Assembly: GCA_037176845.1 (NCBI GenBank)
Contig: JAYKXP010000010.1
Span: 558,001 to 622,000, forward strand
Length of the DNA stretch: 64,000 bases
DNA from: Paramarasmius palmivorus
Taxonomy: Eukaryota > Basidiomycota > Agaricomycetes > Agaricales > Marasmiaceae
Direction: 5' to 3'
Shown piece after piece: positions 1 to 13,364 of the stretch (its first letter is position 1; every line of letters begins with the position of its first letter). Made by a program: the position numbers and the translations under genes. A model generated the notes under the pieces. It made no database searches. It worked only from the letters and a program-made list of their open reading frames with translations, and had not been told where the DNA came from.

Positions 1-926
1 AGACCTCCCTTCACCGTGATACCGCGGAATAACTGCAAATTATCTTCCGGAACACTTGATGTATTTTTACGACGACACTGCGCCACGACAATTACTTATC
101 ATCGGTATTACATAGGTCATTATTCATAATTTGAAGAGGCATTCAAACTGTTACCTACCCGCATACTTATGGGACTACATAATGAAGGTTCCGCCGTTCT
201 ACATATGTAACTGTCATATATCGGGATCACCCGAGAATCAGCCATGAAGACATTGAGTAGAATCCGAAACCGAGTTGTGTGAGCGCAGTAAGGCCTAGTA
301 AGGCGCAGTAAGCCTGAAACCAGGTAACCAGGGTCGCGCTAAGTGCGCAAGCAGCGTTTTAAGGTTTCCGTTAAAGTCGTACAACGGCGACGACGCTTAC
401 TGTATGCTTGGACTACCGCCGGGCTCGCCCATGAGGGCAGGGAAGCTAGATCTTGGGAAACTCACTTGTGGACAAATGTGAATTATGACGCTGAAAGGTC
501 ATAAATTGCAAACGGGTCCAGTACTTACCTATGGTCCATGGAGATGGTTGCCTTTCCACGATTGAACCTTTCCATCAGAGATGGGACCAGAGCAGAAATA
601 CATCTGAATCTGAATACTTAGGGTCCTGAGGATGGTGAAGAACTGTTTTGGCGGGCCAGATTTTGTATTATATGGTGTCAATGTATAACCATATCTTGTG
701 TACTGCATCTAGATCTCAGAGGACACCAAATACGGGTTTTGGAATTTCAAGGACAATGGAATCGTTTTCGGAGGATAGGATGTCTTGAATTGTGATAATC
801 ATAAACGTTGTAGCGTCAGTGCAGGGATCTGCCTGATTCGGGAAAATATGTACAATGTGTTTCTTTCTGTAAAGTAAGGAATCATACCACATGTGTGAAG
901 TGCTGTTGAGCAACTCACTACAAGCC
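1..926. other. intergenic, no gene seen
   Basis: No convincing reading frame is present on either strand. A ten-base direct repeat (gcgcagtaag) occurs at about 283 and again at about 303. The right end is the 3' flank of the minus-strand SDHAF4 gene. Confidence 0.5.
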
Positions 927-1295
927 CTAGAAGTCCGATACTCTTCCCTTGAAACTCCAATCTCCTTCATCACCCCATTTCCCGACCGGCTCTTGTTTCG
1001 GACCACCCTGTTCGCCAGTGACCGGGTTCACGTCACCTTCGAAAGCTGGCTTTAACGGTTTACGAGCATCAGGGTGAATTGACAACTCGGCTTCATAAGC
1101 CTGAGCTGTATCAGTGCCTGGAGGTGATTTGGCAAGTGGAGTTTGAGCAGCCTTTTGGAGCTCTTCGAATTCGAGTTGCTGTGCTCTCGGAAGAGGTGGG
1201 GGTGATGGGCGGCTCCAATTTGCAGGATATGACCTGGATGATATGCGAAAAGAGCTTTGTAACCTCCGGGGCCGAAGAGAAATTCTCGAGAACAT
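927..1295 (-). CDS. SDHAF4: succinate dehydrogenase assembly factor 4, mitochondrial
   Basis: Single-exon gene of about 122 residues. The N-terminus (MFSRISLRPRRLQSSFRISS) is rich in Arg and Ser and lacks acidic residues, as expected of a mitochondrial presequence. The C-terminus carries the family signature: NPVTGEQGGPKQEP at about residues 90-103, then GDWSFKGRVSDF at the very end (DUF1674/SDHAF4). The family is known to bind the flavinylated SDHA subunit in the matrix before complex II assembles. An in-frame Met further upstream exists, but the chosen Met gives a normal presequence and the usual family length. It lies head-to-head with the Zn2Cys6 gene, 464 bases apart. Confidence 0.88.
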   Translation of the reverse strand: MFSRISLRPRRLQSSFRISSRSYPANWSRPSPPPLPRAQQLEFEELQKAAQTPLAKSPPGTDTAQAYEAELSIHPDARKPLKPAFEGDVNPVTGEQGGPKQEPVGKWGDEGDWSFKGRVSDF

Positions 1296-1759
1296 GCCAG
1301 TTGAGGGAAAAGATGTACGCCTTTGTGTGTCCACCACGTGCAGCTTCTCGGATTCCGACTGCCGACGTTTTCGAGGATCCCGCGCCCGACGGATCCCCTT
1401 CTTGTCAGGTACCGTGACATCGTGAAAGTTTCCAAGTTTGCTACCTAAGTAGCTACCGACAATTTTACAAAGATCTCGAGCACAAGTCCATGGGCATATA
1501 TTTCCCAATTTTTCGTAAATTTAACACAATTAAAAATGAACGGTATTTGCCAGAAAAAGCCAAAGGGAAGAAGTTTCCGAATGCGATATGTCGATCAATC
1601 AAATTGCAAAGCCTTGCATGTGACAAGTGTTATTACTACTCTTTGCCATCCTTCCATCATCCCTGTTTAGCGTTTCTCATTACCGTCCGATCCTTTCTCG
1701 CCTCGAAGTTTGCCCTCGAAAAGGTCCTCATCTCGGCCGGAATTTCTCTCTATCTCCCT
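1296..1759. promoter_or_regulatory. shared upstream region of SDHAF4 and the Zn2Cys6 gene
   Basis: This 464-base gap separates two divergent start codons, so it must hold both promoters. The stretch just before the plus-strand start is CT-rich, as is common in fungal core promoters and leaders. I could not assign specific sites. Confidence 0.4.
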
Positions 1760-4700
1760 ATGCAAGCGAGCTCAAGCGCATACTACCCCGATTCCAACTC
1801 GTTGGCCGATCCATTTACCCGTAATGCCTCGTCTTCCTCAACGTCAGTGATGAAGGAGTATACTCCTGATCACTATAACAGAGGCTCCGCTCAGAAGAAG
1901 CGCAAGATTGATAGAGCTTGTGATGCATGCCGGAGAAGAAAAACTAAATGTGACGGCCCAAAGATGCCTGACAATGTCTGCTCGAATTGCATTCAAAGTC
2001 GGAAGCCTTGCACTTATGTGTACGTGCCATTGTCATAGATTTCATACGATGATATTGAACTAAATCGTTCGGAAACCATGCAGCGAAGCCTCGAAACCGA
2101 GAGGACCGCCAAAAGCGTCAGTTCCGAGAAACACCCTTCCGTTGTTTCAAGCTAATGTATATTGTTCCATTCAGATACATTACCGCTCTCGAGAATCGGC
2201 TAGAGTCTCTGGAGAGCCTCCTGAAACGAGTGAGTTGCACAATCCCGAGCTAAAGAGGCGTGTCACTTACAATGGATCTAGCTTCGTCCAGATCACGACT
2301 TCACGAACGAATTAGGTCCCCAAATCATCCGAGACTCTTGGAAGACGGATGAAGCAACGTCAAAGGAATCAAAAACTCCCGTTCCGTCTACCACATCCAA
2401 TCCTAAAACAACAACAGCACCTCGGAGTACTGCCTCGTCGTCCACCCGCGTCCCGCCCACAATTCAGGTGGCCAAAGCTTCCTCACATTTAGCTTTGCGC
2501 AGTCAGCACAGGCGATCAGGAAGCCATGCTATGGCCGTAACTTCAGCTACATCCGACCCGCAAACTCAAAATGATTCCGACTACGAATCTGAGACAAGCT
2601 CCACTAGGCTTTACTCATCGGAATCGGATGGTCTAGTCGATACGTATACAGCAGGAATGCAACGGTTGACACTTAGAGGCCCTGATGCGACAGCTGAAGA
2701 GGACGACAATCATACACGTTTCCATGGAAAGAGTAGCACAATGAACCTGGTTGATGCTACTCGGAAACTCAAACAACAGCACATTCTTCAGACGCTCGAC
2801 AACGATGACCCTAATTACGCACAAGGTGATACGTCTCAGCAAGTTTCCACATTAGTCAACACCTCTTCCACACGACGCCCAGAGTACTGGCGCTTCCCAA
2901 AGGTGCGTCTCTATTCTCTATTGTATAGAGATTCTTATTCATGCCGCGGATCTAACAATTCGTAGTGGGAGTTTGTTTGGGAAGGGCTTGATGTAGACTC
3001 CCCGGAGGTTTTGTCAGGTGTCCTCGCAAAATTTCCGCCAGCAGAGCTCGCAGCCAGCTTGTTTGAACTCTATTTCATGCACATCAACACTCTATTTCCG
3101 CTCTTACACAGGCCCACATTTGAGCGACAGTGGAAAGAAGGATTGCAAGATCGGAATATCTGGTTTGCGTGCCTTTCAATGTGCATGTTTGCTGTGGCCA
3201 GTCGGTGGAGCCAGGACGTCAGGGTTCTCCCAAAGAGCGAGCAAGGTCGGCAGCCGTCTGAAATCAATTGGACACTAGCTGGCTGGGATTTCTTCAATGT
3301 TGGCTTGCGTCAGTGTCATTTTTTGAACCTGATCTTATTTGTCTTGCTCAATGATGCTCTATAGAAGTACACCGGATACGTCGGAGTCTCTTTCATCCTG
3401 CTACTCTCTTCGAGATACAGACCTTGAGTGTACGTGTCGTCGAGTTCCTTTTTGTGCATTCTCGTTAACCATCTGTGTTAGTTATTGTCGATGTTTTTGA
3501 GGGGAACGACCAGCCAGGGTTCTGCATGGACGCTGCTTACGATCGGTCTTCGGAAAGCTCAGGATGCTGGTGCGCATCGCAGAACAATATATAACCGCCG
3601 GCCAACGGTGGAGGAGGAACTCTGGAAACGAGCGTTTTGGCATCTTGTTGCGTTTGACAGGATTACGAGTGCTCAGCTGGGACGAGCATGTGCTGTTGGG
3701 GAAGAAGAGTACGTGTTCATTCCCACTTTTCAGGTACAAGTTCTTGTGCTTATTGAATTCACAACGTGCAGCTTCGATCTAGACCTACCGCTTGACGTTG
3801 ATGATGAGTATTGGGAAAGCGAAGATCCCGAGCAGGCGTTTCAACAACCACCTGGGAAACCCTCCAAAGTCACGGCATTCATCTTGTGGCTGTCGTTAAC
3901 GCAGATATTGGCATTCGCACTTAGAACTATCGTAAGTTTAGTTCTATCGACACTACTTGTTAGCTCACGCTTGACGGTTGCCTAGTATGCTGTTCGCCCG
4001 TCAAGGGTATTTATAGCCGAGCTGAAATTCCCGTCATCAGAGGATCTGGTCAAGCAGATGGATCGTGCATTGACGGAGTGGGTAGATTCTGTGCCAGACT
4101 ACTGTGAGTGTAGTTTATCACGGTTCGCAGACCGCTGAAAATGATCTTCCATAGTGAAGTGGTCGAAGGACATTGCGGACGAGGTATTTTCCAATCAAGC
4201 GGCATCCCTCTATACGACCTACCATTTCACACAAATACTCGTTCACCGCTTGTTCATTCGGCCTCTTAGACCGTCTTCTGTGGATCGCGATTCCGCTGCC
4301 CCATCGTCAGCCCTTGCCATTTGCTGTAATGCCGCGCAGTCATGCGCGCAGATCGTGGAGCGACAGAGGGAGCGTACTTATTCAAATCATCTTGATTTGA
4401 TTCATATAGCCAATGTCGCGGCAGCCATCCTGATCATAGAGGTATGGCATCTGAGGTCCAAAGAACGAGTACGCATGACCTCTTCGATTGAGGATGACAT
4501 TAAACCAAAATATGTCCAAACTATCATCGAACTGATGGGACATGTCAGCTCTTTGATGAAGGTCTTGGAATGGCTGAAGCTGCGATATGCGAATGTGCCT
4601 GCAATCTTGTAGGTGATGCAAGCTTCCCCTGAAGAACCACAACTAATGTCGGTATTGTAGGAAGCTATTGGAACAAGCATTGCCAGATACACTTGAGGAC

Positions 4701-5557
4701 CCTCCAGAACCTCGGAAACCGACTCTTCCGCAAGCGGTGTACACGTTAGACAGTTCACCTGAGATGACGGACTTGGACATTCCCTTCATTCGACAAAGTC
4801 AAACCGTCCCTTCCAGTATCCAGATACCGCTTTCCCAACCACCGCATCATCCGTCCCAACCACCATGGACGGCGTTCCCTTCTTCTGAGTATCCATATGC
4901 AACCCTGGATACGAGAAACGGTAGATCACATTCACATTCGCATTCGCTTGACCATTTGAGTTATCCCCAGATATCAAATGGTTATGGAATGACTCAGGAC
5001 GATATTGCAGACCGCAACGAGGCAGCTGTCAATCTCAAGCGGCTTCGCACTTCGCGGTCTACAAATTTCTGGCCGCAGCAACCACCAGCGGATACGTATT
5101 ATTCATATGATCTTCCTACATTAAGTGGACAGGAAAGAACGATACCTAATATCGGTTCGATGCATCGGCGGTCGTCGTTTCACTTACCGACGTCAGGAGG
5201 AGAGAGGCGACACATACGACCTGACTATAGCGATTTTACGCTGCCAGATGAGGGGCTGATGCGAGGAGGAGGTGGAAGGGGATTCTACCCCGTGTCTGAT
5301 GCAAGGACTGTGCCAGGCTCCAATTCTTCCTACTCTTCCTACGAAGATAAAGATCCCAGGTAAGTTCGTTTCATAAAGATTTACTGCGTCATTACTTACC
5401 GTATCATAGACTAGGATGGTCCAATAACGGGTATTACCGCGATTCAGTACCATCATACGCTGGATACTCGTCAGAAGAGCAAGCCCTGCATCGTATACAT
5501 CCGCCTTCATTTGCTAGATCGGACTCGTCTTCAGGTTCTCGGCAGTACCATCCATAA
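1760..5557 (+). CDS. Zn2Cys6 transcription factor with Fungal_trans domain
   Basis: I model 12 exons, roughly 1760-2019, 2084-2116, 2175-2229, 2282-2902, 2966-3308, 3365-3429, 3482-3708, 3772-3931, 3986-4103, 4155-4608, 4661-5359 and 5410-5557. A basic stretch (KKRKIDRACDACRRRKTKCD) opens the binuclear zinc cluster, whose further cysteines are in VCSNCIQSRKPCTYV. A short leucine-rich coiled coil follows (ALENRLESLESLLKR). The middle region (WEFVWEGLDVDSPEVL, then FELYFMHINTLFPLLHRPTF) starts the fungal-specific regulatory domain, which continues through RTIYNRRPTVEEELWKRAFW. The C-terminal third is polar and rich in Ser, Pro and His-Ser repeats, probably disordered activation sequence. The family acts as DNA-binding nuclear regulators; target genes cannot be told from sequence. 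The start follows a CT-rich leader. Confidence 0.88.
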
Positions 5558-5842
5558 TTTGGCTTTCTCGATGAGTTTTTGTTGCTAAACCACTGCCTGT
5601 ACATTTTAGTCACTAAGGCTGTACTATACAACTTTCATGTTCATCACAAATTGGTATTGTAGCTGTAGCATACTCTCGATTTCTTGTTGCTCTCGCTTGT
5701 ATTTTCAGGTCATAGAATAGATTCGTTCCAGGGTCTAGACCAACGGTCCAAGCGTTCAGCGACGCGTGAACATCAAGAGCGTGACACTGACAATCGACAT
5801 GCTTCGAATCTACCACCTTCATCCACCACCGAATAGTTGTCT

Positions 5843-8308
5843 ATGACGATGCGCAACACGATAGATGCTCAGATGGCCTCTGAGATACGTTTCGCTATCC
5901 AGGAATGCTCTAAACGAGGGCTGACTAACTCAACAAAGTGGTTCGTGCACATTCTGTTAGGTTTTCGCGAGCATTGAACACAGTTATAGGCTTTCTGAAC
6001 TCCTTCTCGCTTTACCAGCATCAAAGAGAAAGAGTACTCCGCTACAATTCGACTCAACGTTCTCTACCTCGACCCCAGCGCGAAACTCTCAGAAGACCAC
6101 ATTGCTAGAACCCACTTCCCCAAGCTCAAGCCAAGCGGCCACTCAAACGCAAAGTCAAAGTCAAGATACACATCCTCAGCGGCATGAACATGCCCCGCCC
6201 CTCAAAGTTTATACTGGCGAAGGAAACAAGAACCAGGAGATGTTGGAAGCTGACCAACTGACTACCGCTGCGTTGTACATTCAGAATAAGGATTACCTTC
6301 GGGTTGCTGGAGTTTTGAAGGGTTGTAAGAGTCCAGCTGCAGCATTCATGGGATTCTACTCACGACTCCTGGTGCGTGACAATACACTTTTGAACACACT
6401 CCGTTGATATTGATCGTCTTGCTGCAGGTACACGAGCACAATGCTGGGGAAGACTGGCACAAATTCGATCGTACGCGCCACTTACGCTAGAAAATCGTCG
6501 TTATAATCACCTTCAGCTAGAAACTCGTCGACAGATCCCTACTACATTTCGAAATCTTGTCGAGACGGTGTTACGGGTGGTGAAACATCCAGATCCGTTC
6601 CTGATGTACCTGTACGGGACCATATTTGTTGACGGATACTGGTCCTAACTTGCAAACTCAACAGGAAGGCTCTTTTCTGTGCCGCCCTTTTTCGGCGCGA
6701 GGAAGCCATCGAGAATGCAATAATTTCCATTGCAGGCTTCCCTTGGTGTTGGGATACATGGCGACTGCTATCAAGCTGTATAGCTGACGGAGAAGAGGTC
6801 TGCATCTGTCGTGATTATGTTGTGTATATTTGATAGCTGATGATCTTGATTCAGCTCTCCTCTCTCTTATCACTTTTACCCCTACCTCCGACGCATCCTC
6901 TTGTGCAAATATTCCAAATCAAAACGCTAAACGACCTTCAAATACCAGGAGAAAATGAAGCAAGCTTGTGTGATTATCTCTTAGGTCCAGATGCCTTTCC
7001 GGGTAGCCTTTGGTTGATGAGTCAAAGGGCCTGTGTCTTCTTCCATATGCATGGTTCAATTTCCTTGCCATTGCTATTGCGCGGCCAACATTGACGATTT
7101 GGTCTGCAGAGTTCGGCCAGGCTGAACGACAATTTGAGAGGATCCTAGCCATGGACCCTCAACGAATTGAGAATATCGACATCTACTCAAACATCCTATA
7201 TGTGACGGATAATCGGCTCGGTCTTACCAAGCTCGCGCACGAATTCGTACCCTTGGGCAAAGACAGACCAGAAGTGTGTTGCTTGCTTGGTTCGTAGCTG
7301 GTTCATGGTTCGGTCTTGTAGTTGATGGACTTCTTTTAGGAAACTATTACTCACTACGCGGCGAACATGCAAAAGCTGTTAAATATTTCCGCCGAGCGGT
7401 AGATCTTGACCCGTCGTTCCTCTCTGCGTGGACATTGCTTGGCCATGAATATGTGGAAATGAAGAACTCGAACGCCGCAATCCAGGCATACCGACGCTCC
7501 GTGGGTGCGTATCATTTCTTACCAGACAGTCCTCATGTTCTTTGACCGCTGTTTCGTACAGATTCTTACCGTAAAGATTATCGTGCGTGGTACGGACTAG
7601 GCCAAGCATACGAATTAGTGAACATGCATCAATATGCCTTGCATTATTATCAGTTCTCCGCCGCTTTACGGTATGTATTTGTCGGCCGGACAGCCCTTAT
7701 GCGCTAACGCCACCTATGTTATCTCTGTATCCGCAGACCCTACGATGGTCGACTTTGGCAAGGATTAGGCCAATGCTTCGATGAGATTGGTCGGTAAGTG
7801 CTGCCTCTACTCTATTAGTAGCCTTCAGCTGATTTTGTAGGTTGCGAGAGGCGATTGAATGCTACAAAAGATCCTTGATTTCTGCCAATGCTCAAGAGAT
7901 CCATACAAATCTACTTTTGGCTAATGCGTACTGGGACTTGGATGAGCGAGATGAGTCAATTGCCTACCATCGTCGAGTTGTGGATATATGTCAATCAGCC
8001 GGTGAGTTAAAGCAAGTCATCCGCATGCTATCGACCCTATAACTTTGTGATTAGTACGTCCAGTTCACGAATACGCCAAATCCGCTCTCAAAGTGGCAGA
8101 GTACCAACTAAAGCTGCCAGACGGCGATTTGTGGCTGGCACATCAATACGCAGACATCGTATCAAAGAGCAACTCGGAAGATGTTGTGCGTGCAGGTGAA
8201 TTGCTGAAGACAATCACCGCCGAAATCAATGTCAGAGCCTCCGTCGAGTCTCAAGCGCAAGCTACAGGTTCCGAGAGCGAACCCAAAGAAGTTGTTGATA
8301 TGCAGTAA
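5843..8308 (+). CDS. CDC23: anaphase-promoting complex subunit 8 (Cdc23), TPR protein
   Basis: A many-exon gene with very short introns. Exon 1 (5843-5940) encodes the conserved N-terminus ([15 protein letters not shown]), and the second exon opens at 5990. A polar Thr/Gln/Ser linker follows. The rest is tetratricopeptide repeats, including [38 protein letters not shown] and [20 protein letters not shown], which match Apc8/Cdc23 closely in order. Apc8 is a scaffold subunit of the APC/C ubiquitin ligase that controls mitotic exit and contributes to activator docking. The reading ends at a TAA after VVDMQ. An ACGCGT hexamer lies at 5762-5767, about 75 bases before the start; its relevance is unproven. 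The gene lies 285 bases downstream of the Zn2Cys6 gene on the same strand. Confidence 0.93.
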
Positions 8309-9299
8309 GTTTATAATTGTTCAGGAAGTTAGTTGTGTTGACACCGATGGACCGTTCAAGGCCAAGCTAGTCTTGTGTCTTCTGATAGGAGTTCTCAATT
8401 CTCGCCGGACGTACCTATATGTTACATTAGGTAGGATGTACAACCTGGTCTTCGATGATTCTACTCCAAATTAGAGCCGTTCTCCAAAATGTCAGTGAGA
8501 ACACCGCGATAATTCCGTACAAAGAGAGAAGACATAACGGATTCCCAAACTGAGTATCTAGTCTCCTGCATAAATCCGATAGCATATCGTCTAAGGTTTC
8601 CTCGACCTCGGCTTTCTTGCCTGTGTCTGGAAGCTGGCTGTTTGCGGCTCGATAAATCCGAGGACAGTCAATGTGACCTGCCTAGAGCGGTGTACTCATA
8701 TATAGCGCTTTCAAAGGGCGAGGTTTGGGTGAGTCCTGCGTCCGTCAATCTATGGTCCTTCTATACGTCACTCTCGCCGCAAGTTCAAAACAATACGAGA
8801 GACTGAGTACAGTGTTGTATTAATCCTAGGGAGTCTTGCTTCCTAACGACCAACTAACGACTCGTTTTGCGAGGGCCTGGCCAGCCGTCCAACGGTGTGC
8901 AGGCTCCAAGTTTTGATGTCAGTGTAGAAGTTCAACTGCGAAATCTACCACGTAGTCATTGTAACCACTAAAGACTTCTCATACACTGCACCTACTTATA
9001 CTTGTGATCATGATTACCAACAACTTGGCTGTCTACTGTCTTAGTCTGACCACTCAGTCACGCTCACTAAATCGAATGATACTCAGAAATCTGAAAAATC
9101 CATCTCTGCGTTAAATAGATGTGAGCGAAGGATGCGTTCAAGGGAACGTCAACACGTCACTGATAACGCGTCTACGCGTCTACGCTCAAATATTCAAACG
9201 TGACCGTCACAGCATCACGTCGTGATGCCGTCAAGCGCGTTCCCACGACTGTCGGCCCTTCGAAATTGACGTTGACCACCACGCTCTCCCACACCTCCC
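8309..9299. other. intergenic, ALG14 upstream region
   Basis: About 1 kb with no supported gene; the short frames here have no family resemblance. Two ACGCGT hexamers sit at 9166-9171 and 9174-9179 inside a small tandem repeat (gcgtctac), some 125 bases before the ALG14 start. They resemble MluI cell-cycle boxes but could be chance. Confidence 0.4.
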
Positions 9300-10210
9300 A
9301 TGGGCATACTCGCAAGACTTGCTATATATGCTCTCATTATTCTGCTCGTAGTCTTTGCTCGATTATACGTCATTCTTAGTGGCTCAAAACGCAGAAGTGG
9401 ATATGCAAGTGTCCACCCAACCGCCAAACTGGCGGTTTTCTTGGGTTCTGGCAGGTTCCTTCTTTTCGTGCTGTAGACTTCTGTTATTTAACCAGAGTTA
9501 AAGGAGGTCATACAAGCGAAGCAATAAGTCTACTCTCGTCCCTGGATTTTGAACGCTACACTCCAAGGGTGTATGTCGTCAGTGAAGGTGACGCGCTCAG
9601 TGTCCAGAAAGCTCAAGCCCTCGAGTCCATGAAAATGCCCCTTGGAACCTCAAGTGATGTCAGTTTTACCATGTTCTGATAATTCAGTGGATAACAGTCG
9701 AAAAAACAGCCTCAATATAAAGTCCTGACAGTGCCGCGCGCACGCAAAGTCCATCAATCCCTTCTTACTACCCCGTTTACTGCTATTCTCTCACTGCTTA
9801 AGTGCGTTTATCATGTCAGCGTGGAACCCTTGACGTCGACTTCCAATGGGTCTTTTTCTGATGTCCTGATCGTAAATGGACCTGGGACTTGCTTTGTTCT
9901 TTGCTTGGCAGTTTTACTCAATAAAGTGAGCTATCGGGAGGGCACTTCTGTGAACGCATAAATTGATCATGAATTGAATCACAGTTTATCGGACTCCAAG
10001 CCCCCAGGATCATTTACGTGGAATCTTTCGCGCGAGTCAAGTCGTTATCTCTCTCTGGCAAACTTCTGCAATTCATAGTGGATAGGTCTACTTCCTGTCT
10101 CATACGTTGTGCTGTCAGTCTTGGCTTACATGTTCCAAAGGTTCATTGTGCAGTGGCCAACGCTATTGAAGAAGGGGAAGCGAAGGGAGTGTCACGGATG
10201 GCTGGTTTGA
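9300..10210 (+). CDS. ALG14: UDP-GlcNAc transferase subunit ALG14
   Basis: Five-exon model. The N-terminus is one hydrophobic ER membrane helix (LAIYALIILLVVFARLYVIL). The glycine-rich loop LAVFLGSG...GGHTSEAISLL spans the first intron (9455-9495). Later blocks match Alg14 in order: FERYTPRVYVVSEGDALS, TVPRARKVHQSLLTTPF, VLIVNGPGTCFVLCLAV and IIYVESFARVKSLSLSGKLL. A last intron after the Asp-Arg codon restores the conserved end FIVQWPTLLKK...CHGWLV and a TGA at 10208-10210. Alg14 is known to anchor catalytic Alg13 on the cytosolic ER face, and together they add the second GlcNAc to dolichol-PP-GlcNAc in N-glycan synthesis. It ends only 115 bases from the convergent MFS gene. Confidence 0.93.
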
Positions 10211-10325
10211 TGGCATATTGAAGAAGATGCAATTCGTCACGATAGAATGTCACAACATAGTATTAAGGACTATTATTTTAGAGGGGTATATGTTATGGTC
10301 ATGGACTCGGAATATGTGCGGTTCA

Positions 10326-12623
10326 TCAGCGATGAACAGACGAGTTTTGCTCGGTTGACCTACTACCGACCCGGTTCAGCTCGATCTGAGAAGCAGTCTT
10401 CTCGACTTGATCAATATCTTCTTTCTTGTCAGGGTCCGCAATGTCGGTAAGGTAGAACTTGGTAAGGATGAAGGCAACACCAGCCCAAGGGACCAACGAG
10501 ATGAAGCACCACCGGACACTATCTCTGTAGGCTTCCCTGACTACTACCTGGGCAGCCTCTGGAAGTGCGCTTATGCTTTCCAGGGATCCAAGTGCATTGG
10601 CAGTCCTGGAAGAAAGATCGGAGGCGGCTGACATAGGGATTATTCCGGAGGCAATAGCATCCTCAATGTGGGCTTTTACTTTTGCATTCAGTATTGCGCC
10701 GCATTGTGCGAGGCCAACGGTACCCCCAAGAGACCGGAACTATCGCTTTACCATCAGGGCCACTGAATCATCGGAGCAGGAAACAAACTTACAAAGAGGA
10801 TCAGAGCGGAGACAATGGCCACACGTTCGGGTGGCTGAGAAAAACGCGCGTGAACATTCAATGAGCCGATTGTTAGCCCACAACCAACGCCTTAAATCCA
10901 GCGTCAGATACGGATCGACAGATGACATCAGAAATCAACATGGACTGACCAGACATAGCGAGGAATCTGTGCAGAGTGTTAATGATTGTACTATGACAGT
11001 GAAGCCGTGTTGCTTACCCGTTCACTAAACTCTGACGGTTTTCTTGAATACCCATTGAAATGAGGCCCAATGAAATGGGGATAATAAGACTACCTAGTTG
11101 TATTGCATACTTGGGCTAAATGTGCAGACGATAAGTGTGATAGATGGGAACGAAGAGTTGCAAGATGCTTACCTGTCGAAAGCGGTTAGTCATCTGTATC
11201 GCGAGCAGTGTGCCTGCTCCACTCCCAGGCGCAAAATACACCAATTGCACACCGGCCTTCCTCGCGTCCAGTCCAGCTGCTACTGTCATGAAGATCGCAA
11301 CAAAGTAGAACATAACAATCATGACCATGCCTCCCACGAACGAAGCCGCCATGACTGTGTCAATATCAATATCGCGGAACAGCTCCAAGGGAATCGTCGG
11401 ATACGCAGACAATATCCGAGAGGAAGAGGAAATGGGCTTGCTTTGTTCCTTCTCCAGAACGTATTCCCAGGCGATGCAGACAATGAGGAGGAGGCCACCC
11501 ACGACGAAACAGACAATTACTTTTGCACTGTTCCACACTTCATTTGGACCCCAGTTCAGAGCGAGAAGGATGAGGATGCCAGCTGCAACAAATAGGAATG
11601 TGCCAATCCAGTCGATCTTTGTGATTCTGAACATGAAACCAGCCGAACGCGGCTTTTCAGTGCTTGGGAGCCCGTCTTCTGCAACAAATCCCTTTTTCAG
11701 GTGTTTCCGGAGGAGGAAGAAAACGAGGATCATGGATAGGACACAAGCGGGGAGGCTACGGAGCGCTTGAGTTTGAGATGTTCATAATCTGTGAGGCTAC
11801 GTACTTGATGGCAAAGATCCATCGGAAAGACACTGCTGAAAGATATCCTCCTATGACCGGCCCAACGGAATAACCGATGGCGTACAGCAAGAATAGGATG
11901 GACACCTGCCAATTATTGTCGTCGAGAGACCCAGAATCAGATATTATAACGCGAACAACCTGAAAAGCAGGTAGTTCAATCAGCTTGAATCATTGCTACC
12001 CACAGCTGTCATACTTACGGTGAGCAATCCAGCGGCACCAATACCTGCAATGGCTCGGCCAGCAAGCATCGTCTCCATATTGTGAGCCCCGGTGCTCAAC
12101 GCGCTTCCGAATATAAAAAACACCATGGACGCTTGCATCGCGAAATGGCGCCCGTAAATGTCGGCCACGGACGCGAAGAGAGGTAAGAAAATGGTAGATG
12201 TAAGGAGGTATAATGTCCCGATATAACTGTAGGAGTGAGGATCATCAGTGGATCAGCGAGCGGTCGAGGACAGCTCAAGTTTCATACCTCTGAAGGTCTA
12301 AACGATTGAAGACGGACTATGAGACGATCGTTAGGAAGGACTTCCATAAGCAGGCATTCAACAGGAACGTACAGCTATTTCTGTTTGCGCAGTGGCGACA
12401 ACTGGATAGACGTAGATGTCAGCTTATCGCAGGACCGCAGCTCAGCCTAAAGACACGCACCAGTATAGTCCAATGTCTCGAGAAAGATGGGAACGGCTAG
12501 AGCGATTGCTAATTTTAATCTGAACTTCCATTCAGCAGAGCTGGTCTTGTCCTGGCTCTCATTCTCCCCTCTGGACTCTCCGGTCCACTTCCGTTTGATA
12601 TATCGATAGAGCGTGATGATCAT
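10326..12623 (-). CDS. major facilitator superfamily transporter (drug:H+ antiporter-like)
   Basis: A multi-exon membrane protein read from Met at 12623 to a stop at 10326. The start encodes a polar cytosolic tail (KRKWTGESRGENESQDKTSS) followed by helix 1 (FRLKLAIALAVPIFLETLDY). After two introns come ADIYGRHFAMQASMVFFIF and MLAGRAIAGIGAAGLLT, the loop and helix patterns of the DHA-type MFS family. A long cytosolic loop, then WIGTFLFVAAGILILLALNW and several more helices, fit 13-14 membrane segments. A last helix lies near the C-terminus (WCFISLVPWAGVAFILTKFYL). The family exports small toxic compounds using the proton gradient at the plasma membrane or vacuole; the substrate is unknown. No biosynthetic genes adjoin it. 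Confidence 0.85.
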
Positions 12624-13364
12624 GGAATGTCAAACTACTTGACAGCTAATGAGGGTTTTAGACAACGAGGGCAGGAAGCTTTCGAAACGCTCACCTTATA
12701 TATATGTAGAAGCCTCAATCGAATTTGATGGCTGCGGTTTCGTGGCAGTGTTGAGCATTTTAGCGGTGTCTCATCAAGATCAAGTCGAGTGGCGTGCAGA
12801 ACGTGCTGAATGGCAACCCCGCTGAGACAGCCAAACTAACCTGGCTAACTATTGGAGTGAAACTCGAGATTCCTACCAGCCAACTTAATCAAGGGAAAGG
12901 CTCCAACCAAGTCAAATGTTGCTAGCCGAAGTGTGGAAAGTCGTGCAGGATGGTAGTTACGCATAGGTAACTGGAGAGTCCAAAGGTCCTTCGGTTTGGC
13001 AGCCTTCCGTCGGAACAAACACAACCGCCGGTAACCCGACTCAACCTGCGCTCCTCCGCTTGCAAGGATCGCTCAGAGCGCTCAGAGTGCTATATGCAAA
13101 TAAAATAGCCATCGACAGGAACTAGACAACGGCAGATGGATGATCACGAAAACTATTTTGCGTTTTTGAAAATTTAGAGGTGCCTCCCTATCGCTAGTAC
13201 TTGACAAGGATCCCGAATTATTGCGTAGGTGGAATACGGGCTGGAGCCTGTTGGAGTGCTAGAGCTTGTGGCGCATGGAGTAATCCTGGCCGTCGTCGTT
13301 GAACGTTGAGTAGATGTACGCTCGCTTAGCCGAATCGCGGCCGAATGTATCTTTGAATTTCCCA
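12624..13364. other. intergenic region between divergent MFS and BET5 genes
   Basis: No gene is supported. The tract holds the promoters of both divergent genes. A CT-rich stretch is not obvious and no clear TATA box was found. The frames on the minus strand at 13174-13488 are shadows of BET5. Confidence 0.4.

Noticed and set aside
5762..9179. ACGCGT (MluI cell-cycle box-like) words before APC8 and, twice, before ALG14; also before the MBL gene and SET9
   Set aside because: A palindromic hexamer is expected about fifteen times by chance in 64 kb, and the genes do not form one cell-cycle set.
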